A stretch of DNA of 64,000 nucleotides, taken from contig JARYMI010000014.1 in assembly GCA_029907205.1 (NCBI GenBank), positions 1 through 64,000 of the forward strand. The letters run 5' to 3'. Origin of the DNA: Clostridiales bacterium (GTDB lineage: Bacteria; Acidobacteriota; Aminicenantia; Aminicenantales; UBA8522). Position numbers and translations under genes: made by a program. Under the pieces are notes generated by a model that had not been told where the DNA came from, ran no database searches, and worked only from the letters and a program-made list of their open reading frames with translations. Shown one piece after another: positions 17,728 through 24,992 of this stretch (position 1 is the first letter of the stretch; the number at the start of each line of letters is the position of its first letter).

Positions 17728-18702
17728 TCAAAGGTTAAGCGGGTTCGTCTTGAGGATTTTGATGTAGCTCTTTTTTTTGATTTCTTCGAGAAAATCCTTC
17801 ATTTTTTGGGTTCGTTTCTCTGAGAAAATTTTCTCTTCGATCTCCCTCTTGACTTCTTCAAATGATTTGAGGCGGCTGTCTTTTTTTTCCTCAAGCTTAA
17901 GCAGATACCATCCGGCCTTGGCCTGAACCCAGGCCGCTGTTTCGCCTGGCCTCAATCTCGCGATGGCCGCCTGGAGCGTTGCGTCAAGTTCTCCCTTCTT
18001 CAATGCTCCTAGGTCGCCCTGACTTTCTCTGATCGGCCCATCGGAGTATTGACCCGCCAACGCCCCGAAATCGTCCCCGGCTTTAATCCTGTTCTCGATC
18101 TCTTTCATGAGAGCTCGACGTTCGTCCTCGCCTCTTTCGTCGGAAGAGAGGTAGATGGCACGGAGCTTGTATTCTTCCGGCTCCACAAATTCCTCTGAAT
18201 GGGACTTATAGTAGTTCACAGACTCCGAATCTTCAATGACGATGCTCCGGTCAACCTCAGTAAAGACCAGAGCCTGCCGGAGGAGGTTATCTTCAAGATG
18301 CTTCAGCCATTGCTCGTAGTCCATTCCCTGGCGGCCGAGCTCCCGGCGCAGTTGTTCATCCGACTCTATGTTGTTCTCCTTCTTGATTTGCTCAATGGTT
18401 GCCCGCACCTGCTCTGACACATTGAGCCGTTTCTCCTTGGCCAACTGGAGCAGGAGGAGCTCGGTGATCATGTTGTCCAGAATCTCCCCCTTCAGCTTTG
18501 TGTATTGTTTCTCAAACTCTTCTCCCTGGAGTTGAGCCCTGAGCAATTGATACAGCGAATCATGATATTCCTTGTATTGAGAAAGCGTGATGATGTCATC
18601 GTTCACGATAGCGATGATCTCTTCGACAACTTCGCTTGCGGCGCTCCCGAACAAGCTGATAAAGATAACCACAAAAACCGCTGAGTTTTTCTTGCTTATC
18701 AT
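17728..18702 (-). CDS. SurA-like peptidyl-prolyl isomerase / periplasmic chaperone
   Basis: 324-residue exported foldase. A signal peptide (AVFVVIFISLFGSAAS) is followed by a SurA-N domain that starts VVEEIIAIVNDDIITLSQY (the typical 'AvVNdevIt' motif). A parvulin (rotamase) domain covers about residues 175-280 (EEYKLRAIYLSS, FGALAGQYSDGPIRESQGDLG, LRPGETAAWVQAKAGWYLLKLEEK). A charged C-terminal helix ends the protein. Its start overlaps the stop of the upstream PPIase gene by 4 bases (ATGA), indicating translational coupling. It probably assists outer-membrane protein folding. Confidence 0.9.
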   Translation of the reverse strand: MISKKNSAVFVVIFISLFGSAASEVVEEIIAIVNDDIITLSQYKEYHDSLYQLLRAQLQGEEFEKQYTKLKGEILDNMITELLLLQLAKEKRLNVSEQVRATIEQIKKENNIESDEQLRRELGRQGMDYEQWLKHLEDNLLRQALVFTEVDRSIVIEDSESVNYYKSHSEEFVEPEEYKLRAIYLSSDERGEDERRALMKEIENRIKAGDDFGALAGQYSDGPIRESQGDLGALKKGELDATLQAAIARLRPGETAAWVQAKAGWYLLKLEEKKDSRLKSFEEVKREIEEKIFSEKRTQKMKDFLEEIKKKSYIKILKTNPLNL

Positions 18703-19688
18703 TCTTCAATCCTTTGATAAGGAAAAGGCAAATTTTCAGGGAAAACCTGCCATTCCATTCGTTCTTCCAGGCTCTGAATGTGCTGGGAAACCGCCTGTTT
18801 GATCTTCAGATCCAGGAGCTTGCGCCGGATCGAGGCCGAAGCCTCTTCCAGAGAAATCCACTCTGGCTCGAACTTCCTGTCAAGCCGAAAAAGATGAAAA
18901 CCATAAGGAGACTCAATCACGGGGCTTACCTCGCCTTCCTTGAGCGAAAAAACCACCGTCTCCATCTCCAGGGGAAGCTGGCCCCTCTGAAAGACGCCCA
19001 TTATTCCCCCGTTGGACGATTCTGGCCCGATGGAATGCGCCCGAGCTGCCCTCCTGAAATCCTCTTCTGAAGCCGACTTCACCTTCTCCCAGATGTCTAC
19101 GGCTTCAGCTTCTGTGGGGAGAAGAATCTGACTTGCCTGGACCCGATCTGGGAGGAAAAACTCGCTCTTGTGGAGTTCGTAGTACCGCTGGACCTCACTG
19201 TCTTCGACCCTGACGTCCTGGACAATCGGAAGAAGGTATTTCTCGATCATGATTTTATCTGCTATCTCTCCAGAATCGGGTTCCCACAGAGGCCTTGTCA
19301 TTTCCCCCGCTTCCTCTCCCCGCTCGAGTCTGGCCAGGTACTCGTCCTTCTCGGCCGGGGAAACAGTAATCCCTCGCTCGACGGCAGCTTGCACAAGAAG
19401 CCTGGACTCAAAGAATTCGTCAAAAAGATAGCTCAACGTCGCCGCCTCTAACTTATCGGTGCCGTTGCCGAAAATGTCGCGCACATATTTTTGAAAATCT
19501 GACTCGCGATAAGATTGTCCTCCAACCTTGAGGATGATCAGGTCTCTTGCTTTTTTCTCCTCTGAAACCTTCTGTTCTTTTGACCCGGAAGAATTTTTCT
19601 GTCCGCAACTTGAGCCAAGGAGAATGAGCGTCGCCAGAACCCCAAGAAGGCAGCTCTGTTTATTCAGTCGCGTCCAGCTAATTTTCAT
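18699..19688 (-). CDS. PrsA/parvulin-type peptidyl-prolyl isomerase lipoprotein
   Basis: 329-residue foldase with a lipoprotein signal (hydrophobic LLGVLATLILLG, lipobox GSSC). An N-terminal SurA/PrsA-like helical domain precedes a parvulin domain at about residues 170-275 (RVQASQILLPTEAEA, FRRAARAHSIGPESSNGGIMGVFQRGQLP, SPVIESPYGFHLFRLDRK). A C-terminal helix follows. The gene order mfd - PPIase - PPIase on the minus strand suggests one transcript, with the second PPIase coupled by the ATGA overlap. It is expected to be tethered to a membrane facing the periplasm. Confidence 0.88.
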   Translation of the reverse strand: MKISWTRLNKQSCLLGVLATLILLGSSCGQKNSSGSKEQKVSEEKKARDLIILKVGGQSYRESDFQKYVRDIFGNGTDKLEAATLSYLFDEFFESRLLVQAAVERGITVSPAEKDEYLARLERGEEAGEMTRPLWEPDSGEIADKIMIEKYLLPIVQDVRVEDSEVQRYYELHKSEFFLPDRVQASQILLPTEAEAVDIWEKVKSASEEDFRRAARAHSIGPESSNGGIMGVFQRGQLPLEMETVVFSLKEGEVSPVIESPYGFHLFRLDRKFEPEWISLEEASASIRRKLLDLKIKQAVSQHIQSLEERMEWQVFPENLPFPYQRIEE

Positions 19689-19720
19689 GCGCTCAGTTTC
19701 AACCCATTATAGTCCAACGC

Positions 19721-22700
19721 TCATAACTCCTTCAAGACAAAGAGCGTTTCATCCATCATTCCTCCTTCAGACTCCTGGAGAAGATGCAATGTCAAAACAC
19801 CCTGGGGGGTCAGAGAGCCGTCGAGCTTTCTCATGAGACGGGTTAACCGGTCCGGCTCGACCGAAAAAGAAGGATAAAACTTAAGGACAAGCCTGCGGCC
19901 GATCCGGTCGATGGATTTTATTTTTTTCTTCTGCGCGAGGAACTTGACCGCCCCGTAGCGAAGAAGGTTTTCGACGCTGGGCGGGAGCGAGCCGAACCTG
20001 TCGTGGATTTCCTCCCTGATCTGACCGATTTCTTCAAGAGTCTGGATGGATGAAACTCGCTTATAGAGATTCAGTCTCAGGTTGATCTGGGGAAGATATT
20101 CTTCAGGAATCCGGATGTCCGTCCGCAAATTGATTTCTGTCTTGACCTCTTCGGTCTTTTCTCCTCTCAGCTCCTTGATCGCCTGGTCAAGAAGGTCCAT
20201 GAAGTAGTCAAACCCGACAGCCTCCATATAGCCATGTTGCTGAGCTCCCAGCAGGTTCCCCGCTCCTCTAATTTCCAAATCTTTGGCCGCCAGCCGAAAA
20301 CCTGATCCCAGCTCGCTAAATTCTTTGAGGGCTTTCAGCCTCTCCCTGGCCAAAGGAGTCAGCTCGAAGAATGGAGGGACGAAGAAATAAGCAAAAGCCT
20401 GGCGCGAGGAGCGGCCGACTCGCCCCCGGAGTTGGTAGAGCTGGGAAAGGCCAAACTGGTCGGCTCGGTCGACAATCAAGGTGTTGACAAGAGCAATATC
20501 AATGCCGTTTTCGATGATCGTCGTCGAAATCAGAACATTGTGTTTGCCCTTGATAAACTCGATCATCGCTTTTTCGATGGCCGCTCCCGACATCCGGCCA
20601 TGAATGAAGACGACCTTGGCTTGAGGGACAAGCTTTTCCACCATGCCAGCCGCATCGTCGATGTCCTCGATCTTGTTGTGGATGTAATAGACTTGCCCCT
20701 GGCGAGCTAACTCCTTCTTGATTGCCGCGGCGATGAGGTTTTTGTCGAGGGGAGCGACGACGGTATGGATGGCCAGCCGGTCTTTGGGAGGAGTCTCGAT
20801 CAGGCTGATATCCCTGAGCCCTGAAAGGGAAAGGTTGAGCGTCCGGGGAATCGGCGTGGCCGTCAAGGTCAAGACATCGATGTTCGCCTTGAACTGCTTA
20901 ATTTTTTCTTTATGGCCAACCCCAAACCTTTGCTCCTCGTCGATAATCAAGAGCCCCAGGTCACGGAACTCGACGTCCTTGGACAACAGCCGGTGTGTCC
21001 CGATGACCACATCGACAAGCCCTCTCTTCAGGTCATCAACAACTCTTTTCTGCTGGCTTGGCGACTGCAGCCTGGTCAGAGCTTCAACGCGAACAGGGAA
21101 GAGCACCATCCTGTTCCGGAAACTCTTCAAGTGCTGGCTGGCGAGGACTGTCGTCGGGCAGAGAACGGCCACCTGCTTGCCATCCATGACCGCCTTGAAG
21201 GCGGCCCTCATCGCCACCTCAGTCTTACCGTAGCCGACATCCCCGCAGACAAGACGGTCCATCGGGGCGTCGGACTCCATATCCTGCTTGATTTCCGTGA
21301 TCGTCCTCAGCTGGTCTTCCGTCTCCTCGTATTCAAACGTTCTGTCAAATTCCGATTCCCAGGCGCCGGCCGGGCTGAAGGCAAACCCCTTGAGGGCTTT
21401 TCGCCTGGCGTAAAGATCCAGAAGTTCTTTAGCCATGTTCTGGACAGCTTTCTTCGTCCGCTCTTTCGTTCTTTCCCAGGAGGAGCTCCCCAGTTTATCA
21501 AGGATCGGCATGGTGGCGCCAACCCTTGAGTACTTCTGGACCAGGTTCAAATCTTCCACCGGAACGTAAAGCTTGTCTTCGTCCTGGTAGACGATCTCCA
21601 TAAACTCCCTGTTGCGGTTGTCCACTTCGAGCTTTGCCAGGCCCTTAAAAAGGCCTATCCCATAATCTGTGTGGACCACGTAGTCATTCTCTTTAAGATC
21701 TTGGAACTGGGATAAAAAAGGCCGGCGAGGCGGTCGGCTGATAATGACTTTTTCTTCTGTGAAAATATCTCTTTCCGCAAACAAGGATATCCTCTCCGGC
21801 GGATAGCTGAAGCCTCTCTCCAGATGGCCAAGGAGGAGCAGAACCTCTCCGGGTTTCGCTGAGGTCAACGGGTTTGATTCAAGACGAGATTTGATCCGGC
21901 TCTGAGAGAGCAGGCCGGCGAGCTTTTCTCTCACCGCAGCGTTGGAAAGATACACAGCGCTGCACTCTCTTGTCCTTTGCATTTTCCGTAGGTATTTGAG
22001 GAAAAACGGGATGCGGTTCTCAAACCGGGGAACAGACTGAAACGGGAAAGAATAGAATGTTCTTTCTTGGATAGAGCCAAAGCTCTCTAAAAAAACAGCC
22101 CCCTTCTTTATTTCCTCCCATGCGTCTGAGGGAAAGATCTCATGGGGCGAGAGACAGAAGGCTTTGTTTTCCTTGAGCTCCGCATATTGTTGGCCAAGCT
22201 CCTCGGCGGCTTCATCCCATTCCTTTTCAACCTGGTCAGGTTCATCAACGATGTAAAGAGCGTCACCCAGGTAATGAGTAAACGGCACAAACCGTTTGGC
22301 GTGGAGGAGAGATAGAAAAGTGAAACTAGGGAAAAATTCACCCCGTCTGAGCGCCTCGAGTTTTTCTCTCAGCTCTTGGCTTGAAAAGCCTCCTTTTTTT
22401 AAGGCAAGCCTCTCCCATTCGTCCACAAAGTCTGCCGTGCCCGGGTATTCGCGCAACGAGGGCACAAGAACCCGGGAGGTTCTGCTCACTGACCGCTGGG
22501 TCGAGGCATCGAATTCCCGGAGCGAGGCCACAGTGTCGCCGCTGAACTCGAGGCGATAAGGGCTCTTTGACCAGGGAGAAAAAACGTCGACAACAGCGCC
22601 TCGCCAGGCAAATTCGCCCGGGGAAGCGATGATGTCTTCCCTGACATAACCAAACTCGCGAAGAAGCTCAAGAAACCGGTCCCGCTCAAAGCTCGATCCC

Positions 22701-23143
22701 TCTTCGAGTTCCTGGAACGAGCCCTTTAAATCGCCGGGCGACGGGAACGGCTTAAGCAGGCCGAAAAGGTTGGTGATCAGAAAAAAAGGGGCTTGCGAAG
22801 CCCGGATCAGCCGTCGGAATACTTTCATCCGCGAAGCCACAGCATCTAAAGAAGGATAGACCTCCTGGTAAGGGTTTTCGGCCAACGGGAATAAAGTCTC
22901 AAGGCCGATGGATAAAGAGAATTGTGAAAAAAAGAAACGGCATTGATCTTCAAGGCGATGAAGCGGCCGTGAATGAGGCAGGATGATGACGATCGGCCGG
23001 CCGATACTCTGAGCAAGGCAGGCCAGGAAATAGGGCTTGGCCGGCTCAATCAACCCGGTGATCCGGAGGGGTCTTCTGCCTTCATTGATATCCAGAAGAA
23101 GCCGCTTGAATTCAGCGGTCCCCTGGAGAAAATTTAAGCTCAT
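19721..23143 (-). CDS. mfd: transcription-repair coupling factor Mfd
   Basis: DNA translocase that removes stalled RNA polymerase and recruits UvrA. The 1140-residue length and domain order are canonical. The N-terminal UvrB-homologous part (ITGLIEPAKPYFLACLAQ, with a degenerate Walker region) comes first. The RNA-polymerase-interacting domain follows (NDYVVHTDYGIGLFKGLAKLEV, DKLYVPVEDLNLVQKY). The RecG-like helicase has Walker A GDVGYGKTEVAMRAA, DEEQRFGVGHKEKIK, TATPIPRTL, ISTTIIENGIDI and QLRGRVGRS. The C-terminal domain has IRIPEEYLPQINLRLNLYKR. It has no frameshift. Two foldase genes follow downstream. Confidence 0.97.
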   Translation of the reverse strand: MSLNFLQGTAEFKRLLLDINEGRRPLRITGLIEPAKPYFLACLAQSIGRPIVIILPHSRPLHRLEDQCRFFFSQFSLSIGLETLFPLAENPYQEVYPSLDAVASRMKVFRRLIRASQAPFFLITNLFGLLKPFPSPGDLKGSFQELEEGSSFERDRFLELLREFGYVREDIIASPGEFAWRGAVVDVFSPWSKSPYRLEFSGDTVASLREFDASTQRSVSRTSRVLVPSLREYPGTADFVDEWERLALKKGGFSSQELREKLEALRRGEFFPSFTFLSLLHAKRFVPFTHYLGDALYIVDEPDQVEKEWDEAAEELGQQYAELKENKAFCLSPHEIFPSDAWEEIKKGAVFLESFGSIQERTFYSFPFQSVPRFENRIPFFLKYLRKMQRTRECSAVYLSNAAVREKLAGLLSQSRIKSRLESNPLTSAKPGEVLLLLGHLERGFSYPPERISLFAERDIFTEEKVIISRPPRRPFLSQFQDLKENDYVVHTDYGIGLFKGLAKLEVDNRNREFMEIVYQDEDKLYVPVEDLNLVQKYSRVGATMPILDKLGSSSWERTKERTKKAVQNMAKELLDLYARRKALKGFAFSPAGAWESEFDRTFEYEETEDQLRTITEIKQDMESDAPMDRLVCGDVGYGKTEVAMRAAFKAVMDGKQVAVLCPTTVLASQHLKSFRNRMVLFPVRVEALTRLQSPSQQKRVVDDLKRGLVDVVIGTHRLLSKDVEFRDLGLLIIDEEQRFGVGHKEKIKQFKANIDVLTLTATPIPRTLNLSLSGLRDISLIETPPKDRLAIHTVVAPLDKNLIAAAIKKELARQGQVYYIHNKIEDIDDAAGMVEKLVPQAKVVFIHGRMSGAAIEKAMIEFIKGKHNVLISTTIIENGIDIALVNTLIVDRADQFGLSQLYQLRGRVGRSSRQAFAYFFVPPFFELTPLARERLKALKEFSELGSGFRLAAKDLEIRGAGNLLGAQQHGYMEAVGFDYFMDLLDQAIKELRGEKTEEVKTEINLRTDIRIPEEYLPQINLRLNLYKRVSSIQTLEEIGQIREEIHDRFGSLPPSVENLLRYGAVKFLAQKKKIKSIDRIGRRLVLKFYPSFSVEPDRLTRLMRKLDGSLTPQGVLTLHLLQESEGGMMDETLFVLKEL

Positions 23144-23157
23144 GACAGCAGATATCT

Positions 23158-23187
23158 ATTATACGAGGATTCATGAAAATTCGTCCA
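23158..23187 (-). promoter_or_regulatory. possible promoter for mfd
   Basis: On the minus strand, TATAAT (23163-23158) lies 14 bases before the mfd ATG. An 18-base spacer separates it from TGGACG (23187-23182), a weak -35. The -10 is consensus and the -35 is poor. Confidence 0.35.
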
Positions 23188-23214
23188 TTCAGCGAATCAG
23201 CAAAAAGGTGAATG

Positions 23215-23478
23215 CTATTCGGGCAAAGAGGAAAGTATCCCTGGGGGGAGGACTACCCACTCGCCAGACTCATCCTGCTTGATTATTATTGTCTTTCCGG
23301 CGACGCGGCAGGCAAAAGTCTCGAGCTCCCTGCCTGAAGCATGGTCGAGGATTTTGCTCCTCCAGAAAATCTCGTCGACCGGGTATTCCCGATTGCCGAC
23401 CAAGACTGCACGCGGCGTTTCCTCGCCCTTGTAGCCCGAATAGAATAAAACTTTAATCTTGCTGCCTCCTTCTGACAT
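23215..23478 (-). CDS. small conserved hypothetical protein
   Basis: 87-residue soluble protein of unknown function. ATG at 23478 (MSEGGSKIKV) is chosen because GGAG lies 6 bases before it; an upstream in-frame ATG at 23490 lacks a ribosome site. The sequence is beta-rich: IKVLFYSGYKGEETPRAVLVGNREYPVDEIFW, then FACRVAGKTIIIKQDESGEW. The pattern suggests a small barrel, but no family is recognised. It lies between mfd and the promoter region of the molybdenum hydroxylase operon and points the same way as mfd. Confidence 0.6.
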   Translation of the reverse strand: MSEGGSKIKVLFYSGYKGEETPRAVLVGNREYPVDEIFWRSKILDHASGRELETFACRVAGKTIIIKQDESGEWVVLPPGILSSLPE

Positions 23479-23522
23479 AATTATCTCCATTTTAGAGTCG
23501 CAACCGTCCTGATGTCAAAAAT

Positions 23523-23551
23523 GGGGACGGTCCTCCGGGAGGACCGTCCCC
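23523..23551. repeat. perfect 13-bp inverted repeat
   Basis: ggggacggtcctc (23523-23535), a 3-base centre, then gaggaccgtcccc (23539-23551). It is very GC-rich with no T-run on either side, so it is not a standard intrinsic terminator. It lies between the divergent genes at 23478 and 23663, upstream of the promoter at 23587. It resembles REP-type palindromes; copy number is unknown. Confidence 0.75.
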
Positions 23552-23586
23552 GCTTCCAACAGGCGGGAGTTCGGCCAAAGAAAATA

Positions 23587-23615
23587 TTGTCAAACCAGAA
23601 TGGGCTCATTATAAT
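23587..23615 (+). promoter_or_regulatory. sigma-70 promoter for the membrane-protein / molybdenum hydroxylase operon
   Basis: TTGTCA (23587-23592), 17-base spacer, consensus TATAAT (23610-23615). The ribosome site aaggagg and the ATG at 23663 follow about 48 bases later. Confidence 0.7.
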
Positions 23616-23662
23616 TTTGACACGAGACCTGAAGGCCATCCATGAACGATAAGGAGGTGAGC

Positions 23663-24337
23663 ATGCCCACAAAACAAGCGGCGAATCATTTTCCCTATAT
23701 TTTGATGATAGGGGCGGTCTGGGGTTTTACCGAAGCTGCTCTTGGCGCCGGCCTGCGCACGTGCGCCTCATTCGTATCCGGTTCTATTATGACCGCTGCG
23801 GCCCTCTTTTTTATAGCGACAGCCTGGGTTCTGACAAGGCGAGTTATCACCCTGGTTCTCGTTGTTGCTGTGGTATCTCTGATGAAGATGTTTGACGCCG
23901 TGTTGCTATCTTTGCCTTTCAAGCACGGCGCTGTCGCCAACCCGATTTTTGCCTTCTGGACCGAAGTTGGCGCTTTTCTCATGATTATCGCCGTCATGAA
24001 AACTGCATTTTCCCAGAGAAGGACAGGCCAGGCCGTCCTGGGAGGTCTGGCTGCTCTTTTAGCCGTTAACATGTTCCCGCTGGTCAAGTATGCAACGGGC
24101 ATCCCTGCTTGCGTTGTCCCCGGCACCAGCTACCCGCTCTCCCTCTATTATGCTCCCCTTTCTATCGGCCTGTCTCTTTTTACGGTTCCCCTGGGTTTTT
24201 GGGCCGGAGAAAAGCTCCTCAACGCGGCGCTTAAGCACGAAGCCTTGGTCCGAGCAAGGGCGTTCCGCTATGTCGCTTCTCCGGCCACATTGATCATCTG
24301 TTTGCTGATTATCGTCATCCTCCGTCTGGCAAAATAG
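23663..24337 (+). CDS. multi-pass membrane protein of unknown function
   Basis: 224 residues with about six hydrophobic segments (YILMIGAVWGFTEAALGAGL, IMTAAALFFIATAWVL, ITLVLVVAVVSLMKMF, FLMIIAVMKTAF, LSIGLSLFTVPLGFWAG, ATLIICLLIIVILRL). The start at 23663 follows a strong aaggagg; an upstream in-frame ATG at 23642 has none. It precedes the exported molybdenum hydroxylase genes by 24 bases and shares their promoter, so it may anchor or supply electrons to that enzyme. No haem-binding or quinone motif was seen to support this directly. Confidence 0.7.
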   Translation: MPTKQAANHFPYILMIGAVWGFTEAALGAGLRTCASFVSGSIMTAAALFFIATAWVLTRRVITLVLVVAVVSLMKMFDAVLLSLPFKHGAVANPIFAFWTEVGAFLMIIAVMKTAFSQRRTGQAVLGGLAALLAVNMFPLVKYATGIPACVVPGTSYPLSLYYAPLSIGLSLFTVPLGFWAGEKLLNAALKHEALVRARAFRYVASPATLIICLLIIVILRLAK

Positions 24338-24361
24338 ACGGACATCCGGGGGAGGTTTCAA

Positions 24362-24991
24362 GTGGAAAAGACATCAAAGAAAAGGAAAAAGACTTTCACC
24401 AGACGGGCCTTTTTAAAAGGGCTGGGAGGCAGCGCTGCAGGAACGGCTCTGGCCTCCAAGTTCCTGCGCCGCGGCTTGGCTGCCCCTCCTCAAGAGATGG
24501 AGGCAGCTCCTGTCCATTCCCAAAAAACCGTGACTTTCAGTGTTAACGGCCGGACTGTCTCGCTGGAGGTCGAACCCAGGGAAACCTTGCTCGACGTGCT
24601 GCGACAAAAGCTCAACCTCACGGGCACAAAAAAGACGTGTGACCGCGGAGAATGCGGCAGCTGCACCGTTCTTCTGGATGGTCAACCCGTTTATTCTTGT
24701 CTTTATCCTGCGATCAGAGTCGAAGGAAAAACAGTCACGACCATCGAGGGATTGGCCTACGGGGATGAGCTCCATCCCGTTCAGCAGGCTTTTATCGACA
24801 AGGACGGCTACCAGTGCGGCTTTTGCACTCCGGGGTTCATAATGTCCTCTGTTGCCCTATTGAACAGGAACCAGAAACCGACTTTCCCTGAGATCAAAAC
24901 CGCTCTCAGCGGCAACCTCTGCCGGTGCGGAAACTACGTCAAAATTTACGAAGCTGTCAGGACCGCTTCCGAGCGGATGAGGAAGGCCTGA
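24362..24991 (+). CDS. Tat-exported (2Fe-2S) subunit of xanthine dehydrogenase-family oxidoreductase
   Basis: Small iron-sulphur subunit (PaoA/CoxS-like), 209 residues. The N-terminus has a twin-arginine motif, TRRAFLKG (residues 13-20), and a hydrophobic stretch through AGTALASKF, so the complex is probably exported folded. The plant-type ferredoxin domain has C93, C98, C101 and C113 (CDRGECGSCTV...C). The helical second domain has C152, C155, C187 and C189 (CGFCTPG, CRCGNY). It starts with GTG after 'gggggaggt'. It is followed by the molybdopterin and FAD subunits, giving the order S-L-M. The substrate is unknown (aldehyde, purine or another N-heterocycle). Confidence 0.92.
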   Translation: MEKTSKKRKKTFTRRAFLKGLGGSAAGTALASKFLRRGLAAPPQEMEAAPVHSQKTVTFSVNGRTVSLEVEPRETLLDVLRQKLNLTGTKKTCDRGECGSCTVLLDGQPVYSCLYPAIRVEGKTVTTIEGLAYGDELHPVQQAFIDKDGYQCGFCTPGFIMSSVALLNRNQKPTFPEIKTALSGNLCRCGNYVKIYEAVRTASERMRKA

Positions 24992-24992
24992 G

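Noticed and set aside
20912-21529. 205-residue plus-strand frame inside mfd
   Set aside because: mfd is full-length on the other strand; this is a shadow.
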